Assembly (NCBI GenBank): GCA_031763025.1
Contig: JASSKH010000020.1
Location: 11,917,547 to 11,981,546 of the forward strand
Direction: 5' to 3'
Source of the DNA: Macrocystis pyrifera
Lineage: Eukaryota; Sar; Phaeophyceae; Laminariales; Laminariaceae
DNA length: 64,000 nt
Shown here: positions 36,016 through 47,508 of the stretch, in pieces
Numbering within the stretch: position 1 is the stretch's first letter
Layout of the letters: each line of letters starts with the position of its first letter
Program-made: the position numbers and the translations under genes
Notes under the pieces: model-generated
What the model was told of the DNA's origin: nothing
Databases searched by the model: none
What the model saw: only the letters and a program-made list of their open reading frames with translations

Positions 36016-36520
36016 TTCCTCACCTGTCGTTGTGAATCGTTTTGCGGGACTTGCATAATACAATCCTCCCCCAATTCAACAAGCTGCTCCTGTTGCCCTT
36101 CGCCCAATCAACACACATATTCGAAAAAATGGTTGGTAGTAGTACCACGGTTTCAAAGAAAGTCGCCCAGTAGCACTCAGTAGCACTGCAGATAAAACGG
36201 TTGAGCTTGTAAAAAATGGCCAAAAGTCCACCACGGAAGTCATGAGTAGAATAGTACAGTAGTCTCGCGGTTCCACGATGGTGCTGCAGATAAAGAGGTT
36301 TTGAGCTTCGAAAAAAGAGTTGGCAGCGTGGCGTGTCTCCCTTTTCCTTTCAACACGACATCACACCTCCCCTCCTATAATCGTCCCTAAGGCCAATTCC
36401 CTATTATCAAGAGAGTACGCCTTCTCGAACATGGCGCGGCTCTCGCAGCAAAGCACAAAGGTATCCCTGCTCCCCCGTGTTCAAGGCACAACTGCCTGCC
36501 TCTCCCCCACCCCCATACGA

Positions 36521-36544
36521 CTAGGGCCATGCATGATACCGAGT

Positions 36545-36629
<85 letters not shown>
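36521..36629. repeat. ACGACTAGGGCCATGCATGA element with 84-C tract
   Basis: TACGACTAGGGCCATGCATG, then ATACCGAGTA, then 84 uninterrupted C. Related plus-strand copies: 37105, 37190, 37255, 37365, 56280; inverted copies with G tracts: 37800, 37835, 38000, 38165. Confidence 0.85.
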
Positions 36630-36630
<1 letters not shown>

Positions 36631-37533
36631 TTCGAGCAAGCTATCCCCTCTTCAACAAGCTATCCCTGCTCCTATCATATGCCCTGCGGCTGCAGAGCAA
36701 ACAGGGAGTGTGTGTTCGTGAGCATGCGAACCATGTAAAGAAGAAAAATAAACATGGTATACATATTCCCCAGCTGGTCACCTCCAAGTCTAACTTCCAC
36801 TACCCGTCCCCCCACGGTATCATGTCCAGACAAAAAATCAAACAAAAATACATATTTCATCCCCCTCCTCCTCTCCCCCCTTCCGCGCTATCAATCAATT
36901 CGACGCTGCCATCCATAAGAGCGCACAAAGGCGCCCAAGCCCGCCACCCCATAAACGGCTCATGGTGGGATGCAGCTCACCCTTCCATGCGGCTCGCCGA
37001 ACACTTCACGGCGCTTCGCGCTTTGATACAAGCAATGCCTGCCTGGTCGGTGAAAACCCGACGTGCTCCGTCTCGGCATTATAGGGATACGAGGGTCTAT
37101 GCTCATACGACTACGGCCATGCATAACATGAGTAAACCCTCCCGCCCCTGTTCCATCCCGGCAATGAAGGGGTGCGAGGGTCTATGGTCGTACGACTCCG
37201 GCCATGCATGACATCAGTACACCCCCCTAGGCCCCCCCAGCTCCGTCTGGTCATACAACTACGGCCATGCATGACATAGAGTACACTTCCCCCCCCCCTC
37301 ACACCTAGCTCCGTCCCGGCATTGTAGGGTGCGAGGGTCTATGGTCATGTCCTATGAATACGACCCTGCATGACAATGAGTACACCCCCCCTCCGTCTCT
37401 CTGCCCCCTACCACAGCATGCCTCAAACACCAAGAAAAACATCGATGTTATACGCCTGCTCCCTCAACCCCCCCCCCCCCCCCCAAAAAAAAAAAGTATG
37501 CCTCAAAAATCAAGGAAGAACCAAAAGAGAGGT

Positions 37534-37677
37534 TTACCCCTGTTCCTCGTCTCGAAGGCATGGGCACAGCGTGTTCTTGATCATGGCGCGACCGTAAGGG
37601 ATGTAGGAGGCCGTATACCACACTGCTGCCATCATCTGGAAAATCAAAGCTAGAAGGACAATCCCGAACGGCGCACC
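37534..37677 (-). CDS. SFT2: SFT2 last exon, helix 4 and stop
   Basis: Acceptor TTGCTCAG/GGTGCG, 47 codons, stop TAA at 37536-37534. Contains YTASYIPYGRA, the most conserved C-terminal motif of the family, and a CPC tail. Confidence 0.92.
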   Translation of the reverse strand, partial: GAPFGIVLLALIFQMMAAVWYTASYIPYGRAMIKNTLCPCLRDEEQG

Positions 37678-37825
37678 CTGAGCAAAAAAAAAACATGAGA
37701 GTGCCCAGAGTCGATCGGGGTTTTGTTGCGGACAAGGAGGGTCATTGGGGGGGAGGGGGGGGGGGGGGGGGGGGAGGGGGGGGGTACTCATTGTACTCAT
37801 TATCATGCATGGCCGTAGGCGTATG

Positions 37826-37865
<40 letters not shown>

Positions 37866-40800
37866 GGGAGGGGACTGGGGGCAGGGAGACGGGGGGGGAG
37901 GGGGGGGTAGCATCGTCAGAAGGAGCGGTGAAAACAGTAGCGGGAGAGAGTTAGGGAGGGAGGGAGGCGTAGGGGGGTAGGGGGGGGGGGGGGTACTCGT
38001 GTCATGGATGGCTGTAGTCGTACGGCCATAGACCCTCCCATCCCTGAAGGAAAGGCGGGGGTGCGCTATCTAGGGTCGATCGGTCCTTTGTCAAAGACAA
38101 GGAAGGAATGGGAGGGGGGGGGGGGGGGGGGTGTACTCGATAGGAGAGATGTATTCGATCTCATGCATGGCCGTAGGGGGGGGGGGTACTCCTTTGTTGC
38201 TTGCCTCAGTCGTTCGAGGATGAGCACTCATGCCTTTGGCCTTTGGAGGCGGAGCACCGTTTCTACTCCCAACACAAGACACCTCCAACATGTGTCCGTA
38301 TTTTACAAAGAAACCTTTGTGGGGGTGCTTGTACCGAGAACTTACGGTCGGGGTAAGGAGGGTGGGAGGAAACATGCCACCACTACCACTACCACCACCA
38401 CTCCCACTACTACTATTACGGGGGTCTATAGTAAATAGGACCAAATATTGTCAGTAACAATAGATAAATATATAGGTTTTTGTGTGCACCATAGGTCCTA
38501 TTTACTACGGTCCCCCGTAATAGACATGTGCTACGATAGAGATAGCACTGTTTACCCGCAAGGCAACTATTTGTGACTGACGGAGCTCCCCAACTGAGCA
38601 ACCACACTAACTCCCCCAATAGGTAATGCCTTATCGCTGGAATGACCCCTAACTCAGGGGTCCTTTTCGTTTCAATATTTATTGTCGTTCACCACGGGTA
38701 CTTTTGATGTCTTGGGTGGCTTACTTGTTGTGTCCTCGTACCCGGTACGTTGGCATTGAGTTTGCTCACCGTGCTCCAATTGCGAATATTCTGTTCGGTT
38801 TTATCTGGTGCCAGTCTGTCGCCACACAATTTGTATTCTCTCTATATACAGGATGAAGAATCAGGAGGGACACTGGACGTACTGATGCCGGTGGGTAGAA
38901 AGGACGGTGGAGTGTGAAGACCACGCACACACAATACGATAGGCCAAGGTTTACGCCCTCTCCGGACTTAAGCAGGAAAAATTGCCGATCAAAAGTGTCG
39001 AATGAAAAGCGATGGCCAATGCGTGATTGAGGGACGATATGATACCACTCCATGGTCGAGCTACAAACGCTACGAGTCGTACCGCACGGGCTGAACATCA
39101 TCATCATCCTACCCGTACCGCGTCTGGGCGCTCGCGGTTCAATGGTTGATACTATCGCGAATGGCCATAGTAATCCGGACTCATCGTATACACAAAAAAC
39201 CCTATATATTCCAGTGTTTGTACTCTATGCACTCGTACACCGTTGATAACACCAAAGTCAGTCGTGTTGTGTTATTGGTCGTTGTTTTGGGGTTTCAAAA
39301 GGGGTTTAAGTGTCCACTTTTGTTTTATCAAAATCATTTTCGGGGGGGGGGGCATTCCTCAAGCGAGGAGCCTCAGAAAAGAAAAAGAAACAGAAACTAC
39401 CGTGGTACACATACATCAGCACCTCTGCTGGATCACAACCACCGCCACTATCTCCAGCCACTGCCAATAAAACCGAGCCGAGACAAGGAAACAGGTCATG
39501 ACTCACGATGAAAGCTAGAACGATGACAAAAATGAGCAGAATCAGGTATGCGGCACACGCGATCCTCCTTTTCTTGTGGCACATCTTCGTGCACTGTCGC
39601 CGGGGACCAATCAGAAACCTGGGGTGAGCCGGGACAGAGCAGCGTGACAAGCCAATCAGGTGAGGGCGATGTCAGTTTCGGTTTGCAGCATTGACTTCTC
39701 TTTTGGTGCGCCTTTCCCGTCTCGTGTGCAATTGGAGCATTGGAGCAGAGGGGGGGGGGGCATTGTGGTTCCCCAGTCGAGTTCTGATGGGTTTTTTTAA
39801 CTGATTTTTCGGGATTTCGTAAGGTTCCGGCACGTTTTTTGTGACCGCAGACTAATAATAACACGATAATAGGATAAAAAAATACCTGGTGGTGTCAGTA
39901 ATTAGACTCACGTATGGGGTGTGAACATAGGGGGATTGACTTGACGATTTTTCCCGGGCCAATAGTGGGTTCTGATGACTAGGACCTCCTGAACTAGATC
40001 AGGGCGATGTGTTACTGCGATAACAGCAATAAACAACGACCATAACCCACGATCAATCAGATTGATACCGACCGATCATCAGAGCAACTGACAGGGCATG
40101 GTGCCAACAGCAGCGAGGCAGTTGGCTCCACGATACTTCAAACCAGATCAGAGTGTTACGAACAGTATTGCCTGTCTCATCGCCATCAGCGCCATAGCGT
40201 CAGCATTGCAAGGGTTTGTTCAGCAGGGTACACACGGGAATGTACTCTGAAGGGATACCCGGGTATGTGCTTCAAAAGGGTATCCGCGCATGTACTCTCA
40301 ATAGGGGACCCGGGAATGTACTGTTAGAGTTCCTGGGTATGTACTCTAAGAGGGTACCCGGATACGAACTTTAGTAGGGTACCCGGGTATGTACTCTAAG
40401 AGGGTACCTGCGCATGTACTACAAGGGGGTACCCGGATATGTATTCTAGGGGGTACCCGAGTATGTACCCTAAAAAGATACCGGGTATGTACTCTAAGAG
40501 GGTACCCGGGCATGTGCTCCAAGAGGGTACCCGGGTATGTACCCGGGTATGTACTGCAAGAGGGTATCCGACTATATACTATTAACAGGGTAAGGGGTAT
40601 GTACCTCAAGAGGGTACCCGGGCATGTACTCGAAGGGATACCCGGGTATGTATTCTAGGGGGTACCCGAGTACGTACTCTGAGAGGATACCCAGGCATGT
40701 GCTCTAAGAGAGTACCCGGGTACGTACTCTAAGAGGGTACCCGGCCATGACTCTAAGGGGACACCCAGGTCTGTACTCGAGAGGGGTACCCTATTACCTA

Positions 40801-41116
40801 TTCAAATATTATAAAAATACAACCAGTTTAATGGGGCTGTGCTTCAAACCAGATCAGCGTGTTGAATGGTGTCTCTCTCGTCGCCAGGGGTACCCGAGAG
40901 CATAACCTACTACTAATACACTATGAGCATACCCTACATGTACCGACAAAAAAAACACATTGCAAATACTCACGCCGTGGCGCTGATGGCGATGAGAGAG
41001 CCCAGGCAGTACAGCAGCGCGAAAGAAGTGAGGTCTCCACTGATAACCATGACGGTGCTCAGGAAGGACAGGAGGTACCCGCAGACTAGGCAGATGCCGA
41101 AACCAATCAGCCGCTG
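37534..41116 (-). CDS. SFT2: SFT2-family Golgi vesicle transport protein (3' three exons)
   Basis: Three minus-strand exons, 41116-40974, 39618-39507 and 37677-37534, join in phase and end in TAA (132 aa visible). They give the full four-helix SFT2 core: QRLIGFGICLVCGYLLSFLS, then FALLYCLGSLIAISA, the family signature FLIGPRRQCTKMCHKKRRIA, then a third helix, and finally VWYTASYIPYGRAMIKN before a cysteine-containing tail. SFT2 proteins sit in Golgi/TGN membranes and help fusion of endosome-derived retrograde vesicles (known in yeast). The cytosolic N-terminal exon, normally 30-80 residues before QR, was not found between 41,117 and 49,145. The 1829-nt last intron holds a MITE and many G/C homopolymers. 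Confidence 0.9.
37740..38200. repeat. Inverted CATGCATGGCCGTAG elements with G tracts
   Basis: Three minus-orientation copies of the poly(C)-linked repeat inside the SFT2 last intron, with G runs near 37750-37790, 37831-37857, 37981-37993, 38115-38132 and 38177-38185. Confidence 0.8.
38415..38521. mobile_element. MITE family A copy in SFT2 last intron
   Basis: 107 bp, both ATTACGG/CCGTAAT ends intact. Confidence 0.93.
39507..39618 (-). CDS. SFT2: SFT2 exon with FLIGP signature and helix 3
   Basis: Acceptor CACCCCAG/GTTTCTG and donor TTCATC/GTGAGT. The 112-nt exon encodes the conserved GPRRQC loop and KKRR basic patch. Confidence 0.92.
40172..40207 (+). repeat. Inverted copy of SFT2 exon edge
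   Basis: TCTCATCGCCATCAGCGCCA here on the plus strand equals the minus-strand end of the SFT2 exon at 40974-41116. Similarity extends across the donor (GCGTCAGCATTGCA versus GCGTGAGTATTTGCA). Confidence 0.8.
40226..40790. repeat. Minisatellite, GGGTACCCGGGTATGTACTC unit
   Basis: About 20 imperfect units of 25-29 bp within the SFT2 intron. CTTCAAACCAGATCAG occurs on both sides (40139 and 40850), so the array lies between short direct repeats. Confidence 0.92.
40974..41116 (-). CDS. SFT2: SFT2 exon with helices 1 and 2
   Basis: Acceptor CATTCCAG/CAGCGG and donor CACGGC/GTGAGT on the minus strand. The exon ends two bases into an Ala codon, which the next exon completes. Confidence 0.9.
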
Positions 41117-41290
41117 CTGGAATGTGAGGGAGGGACACATCGCGCACATCTCGTTCGCAAGCGTCGGCTCCTGCTTTTTAAAACAGAGGCGCGCATTTTG
41201 TTGGGTTGGGTTGGGTTGGGTTGGGGTTTCGTATGGCCTGGAGGCGTAGGGGACACATCGCGCATATCACGTTCGTCAGTGCGAGCTCTT
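41117..41290 (-). repeat. Tandem duplication next to SFT2 acceptor
   Basis: GGGACACATCGCGCACATCTC (first 20 bases compared) and GGGACACATCGCGCATATCA recur about 115 bp apart, separated by a GGGTT run, directly upstream of the exon on the minus strand. Confidence 0.7.
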
Positions 41291-41543
41291 GAACTTTGAA
41301 ACAAACTTTGAAACCGACGGCTTAGTGTTGGTCAAAACGACCGTTGGGTTGGGTATGGCTGGGCATGATAGAGGGGATCGCAAACATCTTTTGCTATACA
41401 GCCACAACAGCACCGACAACACCAACATGAACATGAACAGGACTACATCACAATCCAAAGCAGCACCACATCATCAACATCACAAACACAAATAGGAATG
41501 TGAGTTGTGAGTTCGTCGGCTGTGAGTCAGTCGCCGACGAGTT

Positions 41544-41650
41544 ATTACGGAGCACCATAGTTAATAGGACCTACGCTGCACACAAAAGCCTTTATATCTA
41601 TATATTTTTACCAACAATATTTGGTCCTGTTTATTATGGCCCCCCGTAAT
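41544..41650. mobile_element. MITE family A copy
   Basis: 107 bp, flanked by AGTT on both sides (41540-41543 and 41651-41654). Confidence 0.92.
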
Positions 41651-42514
41651 AGTTGCCTATTATTATTAATAGGCAATAAACACAGTTGGCTGAACTCTTC
41701 CTGCGAGAAAAATGAAGGAACGTACCGCAGTGGAGAGGGGAGACCTACGCCTGCTAGATGACCCCAATTTGGCACGACTACTGGAAGGAAGCGGGAGAGT
41801 AGGGCGAGGATAGCAAATGGGATGAATAAAAAAAAAAAAACGTTGCGTGCGGAAATTCGCCGAGTTCTGCACTTTTGTACGAAATATCTGACTGTCGCGT
41901 TCGTGACTTGCGACTCTGAATAATCAAAGATAGCTACTACTGTGGGTACTTTAGTTCGCTATCCAGCTAAGAACTAGAAAATAGTCGGCGACTTACAGTC
42001 AGCCGACTCACATCTATATCTACAATATACCCTAACCTTGACTTAAAGTGACCCTTTGGGGCCTACCTGCTATTAATACCAGATTATTATTATAGAGATG
42101 AGCCACCAGAACAAGGCCTACGAATGTAGGCGTTCTCTATTAAACGAGCACGAGCGGGAGCACGAGCAGCGTCAGGGGCCAACAGTACCGGTAGGAGTAA
42201 AACGTCAGGAGACGCAACTTTTATCCCTCGACAACTAGAGTCGGCAGGATTTTGACGACAAACGACGAATCGATAGGTGCCGTTAGTCAACTAACTGACT
42301 TTAGTCGGCAAGTCGGCTCGCGAAGCCAGCTAATGGCCAGTCGCCCTGCCGATTGAAGTCAGGCGAGCGAAGCGAGCCAAATCAGCCCTCACCAGCCGAG
42401 ATGGCCTCGCCGGAGGGAGGGCTCGTCGGGGGCGACTATTACGCTATTTGCCTCCATTTTACACAACAAAAGTGCAATAAATATGGTCTATATATTCATC
42501 ACGTAATTTCCAAC

Positions 42515-42893
42515 ACAAAAAAAAAAGCGGTTTCAGTTTACACAAGAAAAAAGCTCCATACGGACAATCGATCCCTTGGCACCAACGGAGGCAGTAGTCC
42601 AGGCTAACCACCATCCAAACGACCACCGGGGCGGTGAACCCGGAGGCAAAAATCACGCTATCGGGCTTCAAGAAAAGCGGAGTAAGTATGGCTTAGGTTC
42701 ACGTGGGCTTCAACACAAAAAGAGGCGTTAGCAAAGCGCAGTAAGTATGCCTTAGATTCACGTAAGCGTAACAAAAAAAACGCCTTCACTTCACTTTACC
42801 CGAAGAAAAGATTCTAGACGGAGAATCGAACCCCTGGCACCAACGCTAGTAGTATTCGAGGTTAACCATTGTTAAATAGACCGCCGGGGCGTG
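42515..42893 (-). repeat. Two tRNA-like repeat units
   Basis: On the minus strand both units carry GGTGCCA plus a B-box-like GGGGTTCGATTCTC (42821-42834) or its decayed version (42563-42575) and a GTTAACC/GTTAGCC A-box-like segment. The GTAAGTATGGCTTAGGTTCA spacer also repeats. A stem check by eye does not give a sound cloverleaf, so I read them as SINE-like relics. Confidence 0.4.
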
Positions 42894-43222
42894 GATCCCT
42901 TCGTGGTGTCTCTCCCAACCTTGCGCGAGACGCGCGGGTCGATGACAAAGGCGAGTCGTAAAATATCTATCATACAGTGGTATCATACGAAAGACAAAGC
43001 GTGTCGCCGTCGGCACCGTCGAGGGAGATTACTAGCTGTCCCGCCATGTGTGTGTGCGTGTGGATCTCCCGCCGCGCGCTGCAGTGTCGCAGGGCATGAG
43101 GGTACTCGCAGCCCGCAGCGATTCACGCTGAAAAGCTGTGTCCCGCACTGAAAACGTATTCCTACAACATAGAGAACCCAATAAGTCGGATAGTCGACAC
43201 CTACGTTTCACGACGGAGTATT

Positions 43223-43329
43223 ATTACGGGGGACCATAGTAAATAGGACCAAATATTGTTAGTAAAAATAGGTAAACATATAGGTTTTTATGTTTACCAT
43301 AGGTCCTATTAACTATGGACCTCCGTAAT
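43223..43329. mobile_element. MITE family A copy
   Basis: 107 bp with ATTACGGGGGACCATAGTAA left end and CTCCGTAAT right end. Confidence 0.93.
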
Positions 43330-44917
43330 AGTCCGACTATAAAATACTCGGCGACTTACATCGGGTTGCCTTATTATAGCCCTAGATATATCTACTGTAA
43401 CGTATGCCAACTTATAAATAGTTGGCGACTTCCGCAGCCCTACCCAAGAGAGATACCGCTAACCACTGCACACAACTATACAACCATAAGCCAACTAATG
43501 ACTTTTAATATTATAGCTGGGCAAGTCACAGGCTTACATGAAAGGGTTAACGCACCTCCTGTCTCCTCATGCCCGGGAGGTTAATGTTGGGCATGCTCGG
43601 AAACCGATTCGTCGACTGAGCCGGGGCTGGATCCGCCGATCCGCCCCCAAGGTCGAACCATTTCCCGGGAGTTCTGTCGCTCGACATGATTCAGCCGCCT
43701 TTCCCGTCCGTGACCGAATGGAAACCGATTGGACACCGACTGAGTCCCGATTGTAAACGGAAAATATATCGAGTGTATTCCGGGTGTATCGAGTGTATAC
43801 CGGGTGTATACTCGATGTACGCTGCGTGTATTCCGAATGTGTATTAAGCGAGTGCACACCGAATGTGTACCGAATTAATACTGAAGGGACTGCGGGCTAT
43901 CTGAACAACTTTCAATTATTCGGGGAAGCACAGCGGCGCTGTCCACAAAACACTTCGTCGCGGACTTCGAACGACCCGCTCCGAAAACTGTCGACAGATT
44001 CCGAATCCTAGACCCAGCTGGAGTCTACTCCTGGGCCAAGGTAGAAAACGTGAAACGACGCGATGTGGGGCGGAGGGACGGAGGGAGGGAGGGAGGGAGG
44101 GAGGGAGCGTGGAGGAGCGGGGGGCGGGGATGGAAAGGAGGGAGGAAGGGGGGGGGGAGTAGCGGAGGGAGGGCAAGAAAGAAACGGTAGGGTAGGGGTG
44201 AGTTGAATAAAAAATACCCAGCAGTGTACTACAGGGCAGCTGGTGCCAACTCAGGATAGGGAAATATGCATCACTGATTCAGTGCTTGTGTTTAACGGTA
44301 GTGGAATACACATCAGGTACACAATACACGGTAGAAATATACCATTCATGTTTTGACATCTGACTACGATATAAGGAGATCAAGGCAATCTCAAGCGGCG
44401 CAGCAAGAGGGCAATGTCGAGTTTCAGTTGTCAGTTAAGGTGCTGTCAAACTCACAACCTGTTTTTTCGTCTAGTCTCTTTTCTTGGTCTCGACTCTTAA
44501 CTCTGGATCGCAGTTGTAGTTGCCTATACTCGTATACTCCGCAGGGGTGCCGGCAAAAGGAAGGGCAAGGAGGGGTGTACAGCAATGCAGAACTCGGGTA
44601 CAGTAGCGGTCTGTCCCTCTATAGTCCCAGCTGAGTAGTGGCGGTTACCGGCTATAGTGCTAATAGTGGCTGTGAGATCGCTTGGCACTTGGCGCAGATG
44701 GGAGCCACCAGTGTAACAGTGTGCGGAGTAATTAGTGCCGGTTGGTTGCCACCATGACTACAATACAGGTATTGTTGGCTGGCTCATACCGGCACCATAG
44801 AGGGAGCACCATTGTATATAGGGCAGGGGTGCGTCGCAGAGCCAGTAACTGAGGTAGGGTAGAGGTACTTGACTTAACAGAACTCGGGTACGGGAGGGCG
44901 CGATGCTGAACCTAAGG

Positions 44918-45070
44918 TCGAGTAGGGTAGGGTAGGGTAGGGTAGGGTAGGGTAGGGTAGGGTAGGGTAGGGTAGGGTAGAGTAGGGGAGGGTAGGGTAG
45001 GGTAGGGTAGCGTAGGGGAGGGGAGGGTAGGGGAGGGGAGGTACGGCAGGGCAGGGCAGGGTAAGGTAGG
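44918..45070. repeat. (GGGTA)n tract
   Basis: About 14 perfect GGGTA units, then degenerate GGGGA/GGGCA units. Opposite-strand frames read LPYPT repeats and are not genes. Confidence 0.95.
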
Positions 45071-46190
45071 GGCGTGTGCAAAAACTCTTGGGGCTAGGGT
45101 GCGCCGCAGTGCGCTGCAGGAAAAACAGCGGACAGAGCCCCTCCCTCCTCGCCACAACTTCAACAACCACACTCTCGTACGTCGAGGAAGCGAGGACACG
45201 CTGTCAATCAAGTCGGTCACTACGGCGGCTCAGTCTCAGACTGATCTTACTACAAATAAGAAACCGGAATATTGGCCCAGCCTGGATTTTATATTTGGGA
45301 ACAGTTTATTCTGCACAAAAACCAGTAGGATGGCTCCGTAAGTTTTAATTTCCACGCGAGTCTCTGAATCTCGGCCTGCCATTCCTGTCGGTAATACCCC
45401 CATAGACCCATATGGTGTCTAGCTCCTTTCAGGGGACCCTGCTAATATTAATACCTGGTAGTTAATAGGGCGTCCGGAATTGGAGGCTCCTTATACGAAA
45501 ACGTCCCATATCAGAGTTGTTACCGGCCCCTTACAGTCAGGATGTGTCCAATGCGGTTCGACGTCGAGATTCAGATTTAATTTTTTCGATCTCAAAAATG
45601 AAAGCATCTGCTTATGCAGTCCAACTATGCGAAATCTGGCCGGATCTTTTTCGATTTGAGAATCCGATGGCTCAAGTCGTCAGATTTTGGCCCAGAGTCC
45701 GACGACTGGCGTCATCAGATTTTCAAATCGAAAAATGGTACCAGGTATGGTCTCTAAATTCGAGATGTCATCCACGGCACAAAGCAGCAGCAGAACGATC
45801 GATGAGTTGGATGGTCACAAAGCTGTATAGCAACGTTCCTTCGCGCCCGACGCGCAGTCGGCGCGTCTCTTCGTGGCCAAACTACAGTCGGCTGGCGCGG
45901 GCTCGGGCCTAGAGACCAAGAGAAGCACACTCGGCGCGAACCTCTCCGTGGATACGTACTCGTAGACTACAGCAGCAGCTGACAGTCACATTGTGAAGTA
46001 CTCAGCACACAATATCAGGACAAGTTGACTCTAGCGCACTCGGCACGTCTCTTCGCCGCCAGACCGAAGGAAGTCAGCGTTGGAAGCGCGTCTCTCCGCG
46101 GCGCCGGACCACAGCAACAGCAGTTGGTCTCGGCGTTTGCTCCTATCTCTGTACGCGCAATAAATCCGATTTTTCCGCATAGGAAAGACT

Positions 46191-46430
46191 GTTTCGATTT
46201 GCGAAGTTCGCTGCTGAAAATTCGATAGGGCCAAAATCTGAAGCTCAAGCTTTGAACCGCGTAGGAAACAGCCTTAGTAGTTGGCAAAGATGGTGGGCAG
46301 AAATACGAGTGTTTCGATTTGCGAAGTTCACCGCTGAAAACTCGATCGGGCCAACATCTGAAGCTCAAAACCTGAACCGCATAGGAAACAGCCTTAGCAG
46401 TTGGCAAAGATGGTGGGCAGAAATACGAGG
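46191..46430. repeat. 120-bp tandem duplication
   Basis: GTTTCGATTTGCGAAGTTC starts both copies (46191 and 46311), with about 90% agreement including CAGTTGGCAAAGATGGTGGG near the end. Confidence 0.93.
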
Positions 46431-46961
46431 TGCCTTACACCGGTACTGTTCGCCATGGAAGGGGGTCTCTCAAAAAGGGCTGCCATATACCTAAGCCTGT
46501 ACCGTGGTACCCCACACCCTAACCCTGATTATCATCGAACTTGACCAACTCCGTGCCATACCAGTGCCATATCAGTGCCATACCAGTGCCTGTGCAGTTA
46601 AACAATCTGTTAAGAAAAAGAGGCTCAGATCGGCACGAACAATGTTAATAGTAACATTGGGTTGAGAAACACAGCTCAACCGCAGTGGGAGCAACTCTGA
46701 ATCCTATACAATAGAGTTAGATCAAGGTCGGAAAAAAAAACTGTCGTACCAGGTATCTGGTAAAGACATTGAGCCTGGACACCAAATCGACGTTTCTTAA
46801 CACTTGACGCCCACTACTGTATCAAAATGTCCGGAAATATAAGGACCGGATAGTATTTACATGAATAACAAATCGGTCCTAACATTTCCGAACGGGACGG
46901 TAATTTGTACCAGAGTGCGTATCATACCAGGTATATACCGGATACTGCTGCACACCAGGCC

Positions 46962-47309
46962 GGCGTCCCCTGTGGCTTTAAGCTTGGTAGGTGGTCCGCG
47001 TGCCTGTCAAGATCAATTTCGTGGGTTCAAGTCTCACCGAGTGCATGCTCATAGGGACTTTTTCTGGCATAAAAAGATGATAAGCGGAAAGCGCGAAAGC
47101 GTGAGTTGGCTACATTCGATGAAAATCGACGAGCAGTGGGAATGCTGAACCCTACGCGCGATAAATAATAAAGGCACGTACCGGGGGGGAGAAGGGACGA
47201 CACCTGTGACAACGGCTTGTCCAGAAGATCGTCGAGGGTAAAACCTCCTACGAGTGGGCTGGAAAGTAAAAGTGATGCATGATGAAAAAAAAAAAAAAAG
47301 AAAAAAAAA
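46962..47309 (+). mobile_element. tRNA-derived SINE, copy 2
   Basis: The same head with a better B box (GGGTTCAAGTCTCACC), same body, and an A-rich tail of about 30 bases. Its tail and matching length support retroposition. Confidence 0.85.
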
Positions 47310-47319
47310 AGTACTCGTA

Positions 47320-47472
47320 CTCTGTTATTCATACTCGTACAGGTAGTGAGTGGGTACGCGGGGTACCTGGTAATAGATGTGTCCAAGTTGTTCGTAATGC
47401 GAGTGAGTATACTGCTCTATGTACCAGGTATGCTGCTGGCCAAGCTGTGACTTCGACCAAACCGTTCGATAC

Positions 47473-47508
<36 letters not shown>

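Larger units (their letters stand above)
42000..45540. other. Region between SFT2 exons found and COPG, repeats only
   Basis: Holds tRNA-like units, a MITE, GTGTAT(T/A)CCG-type repeats (43770-43880), GGGA repeats (44080-44160) and the GGGTA tract. SFT2's first exon and promoter should lie somewhere from here to about 48.9 kb but were not identified. Confidence 0.45.

Noticed and set aside
36320-36738. Proline-rich open frames
   Set aside because: They are produced by the 84-C tract and have no conserved flanks.
40226-40790. CRISPR-like regular repeats
   Set aside because: Units are imperfect and head-to-tail with no spacers of constant length: a minisatellite.
42821-42893. Functional tRNA gene on the minus strand
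   Set aside because: B-box-like sequence is present but acceptor and T stems do not pair by eye.
44758-45220. Frames of LPYPT repeats on the minus strand
   Set aside because: They translate the (GGGTA)n tract.
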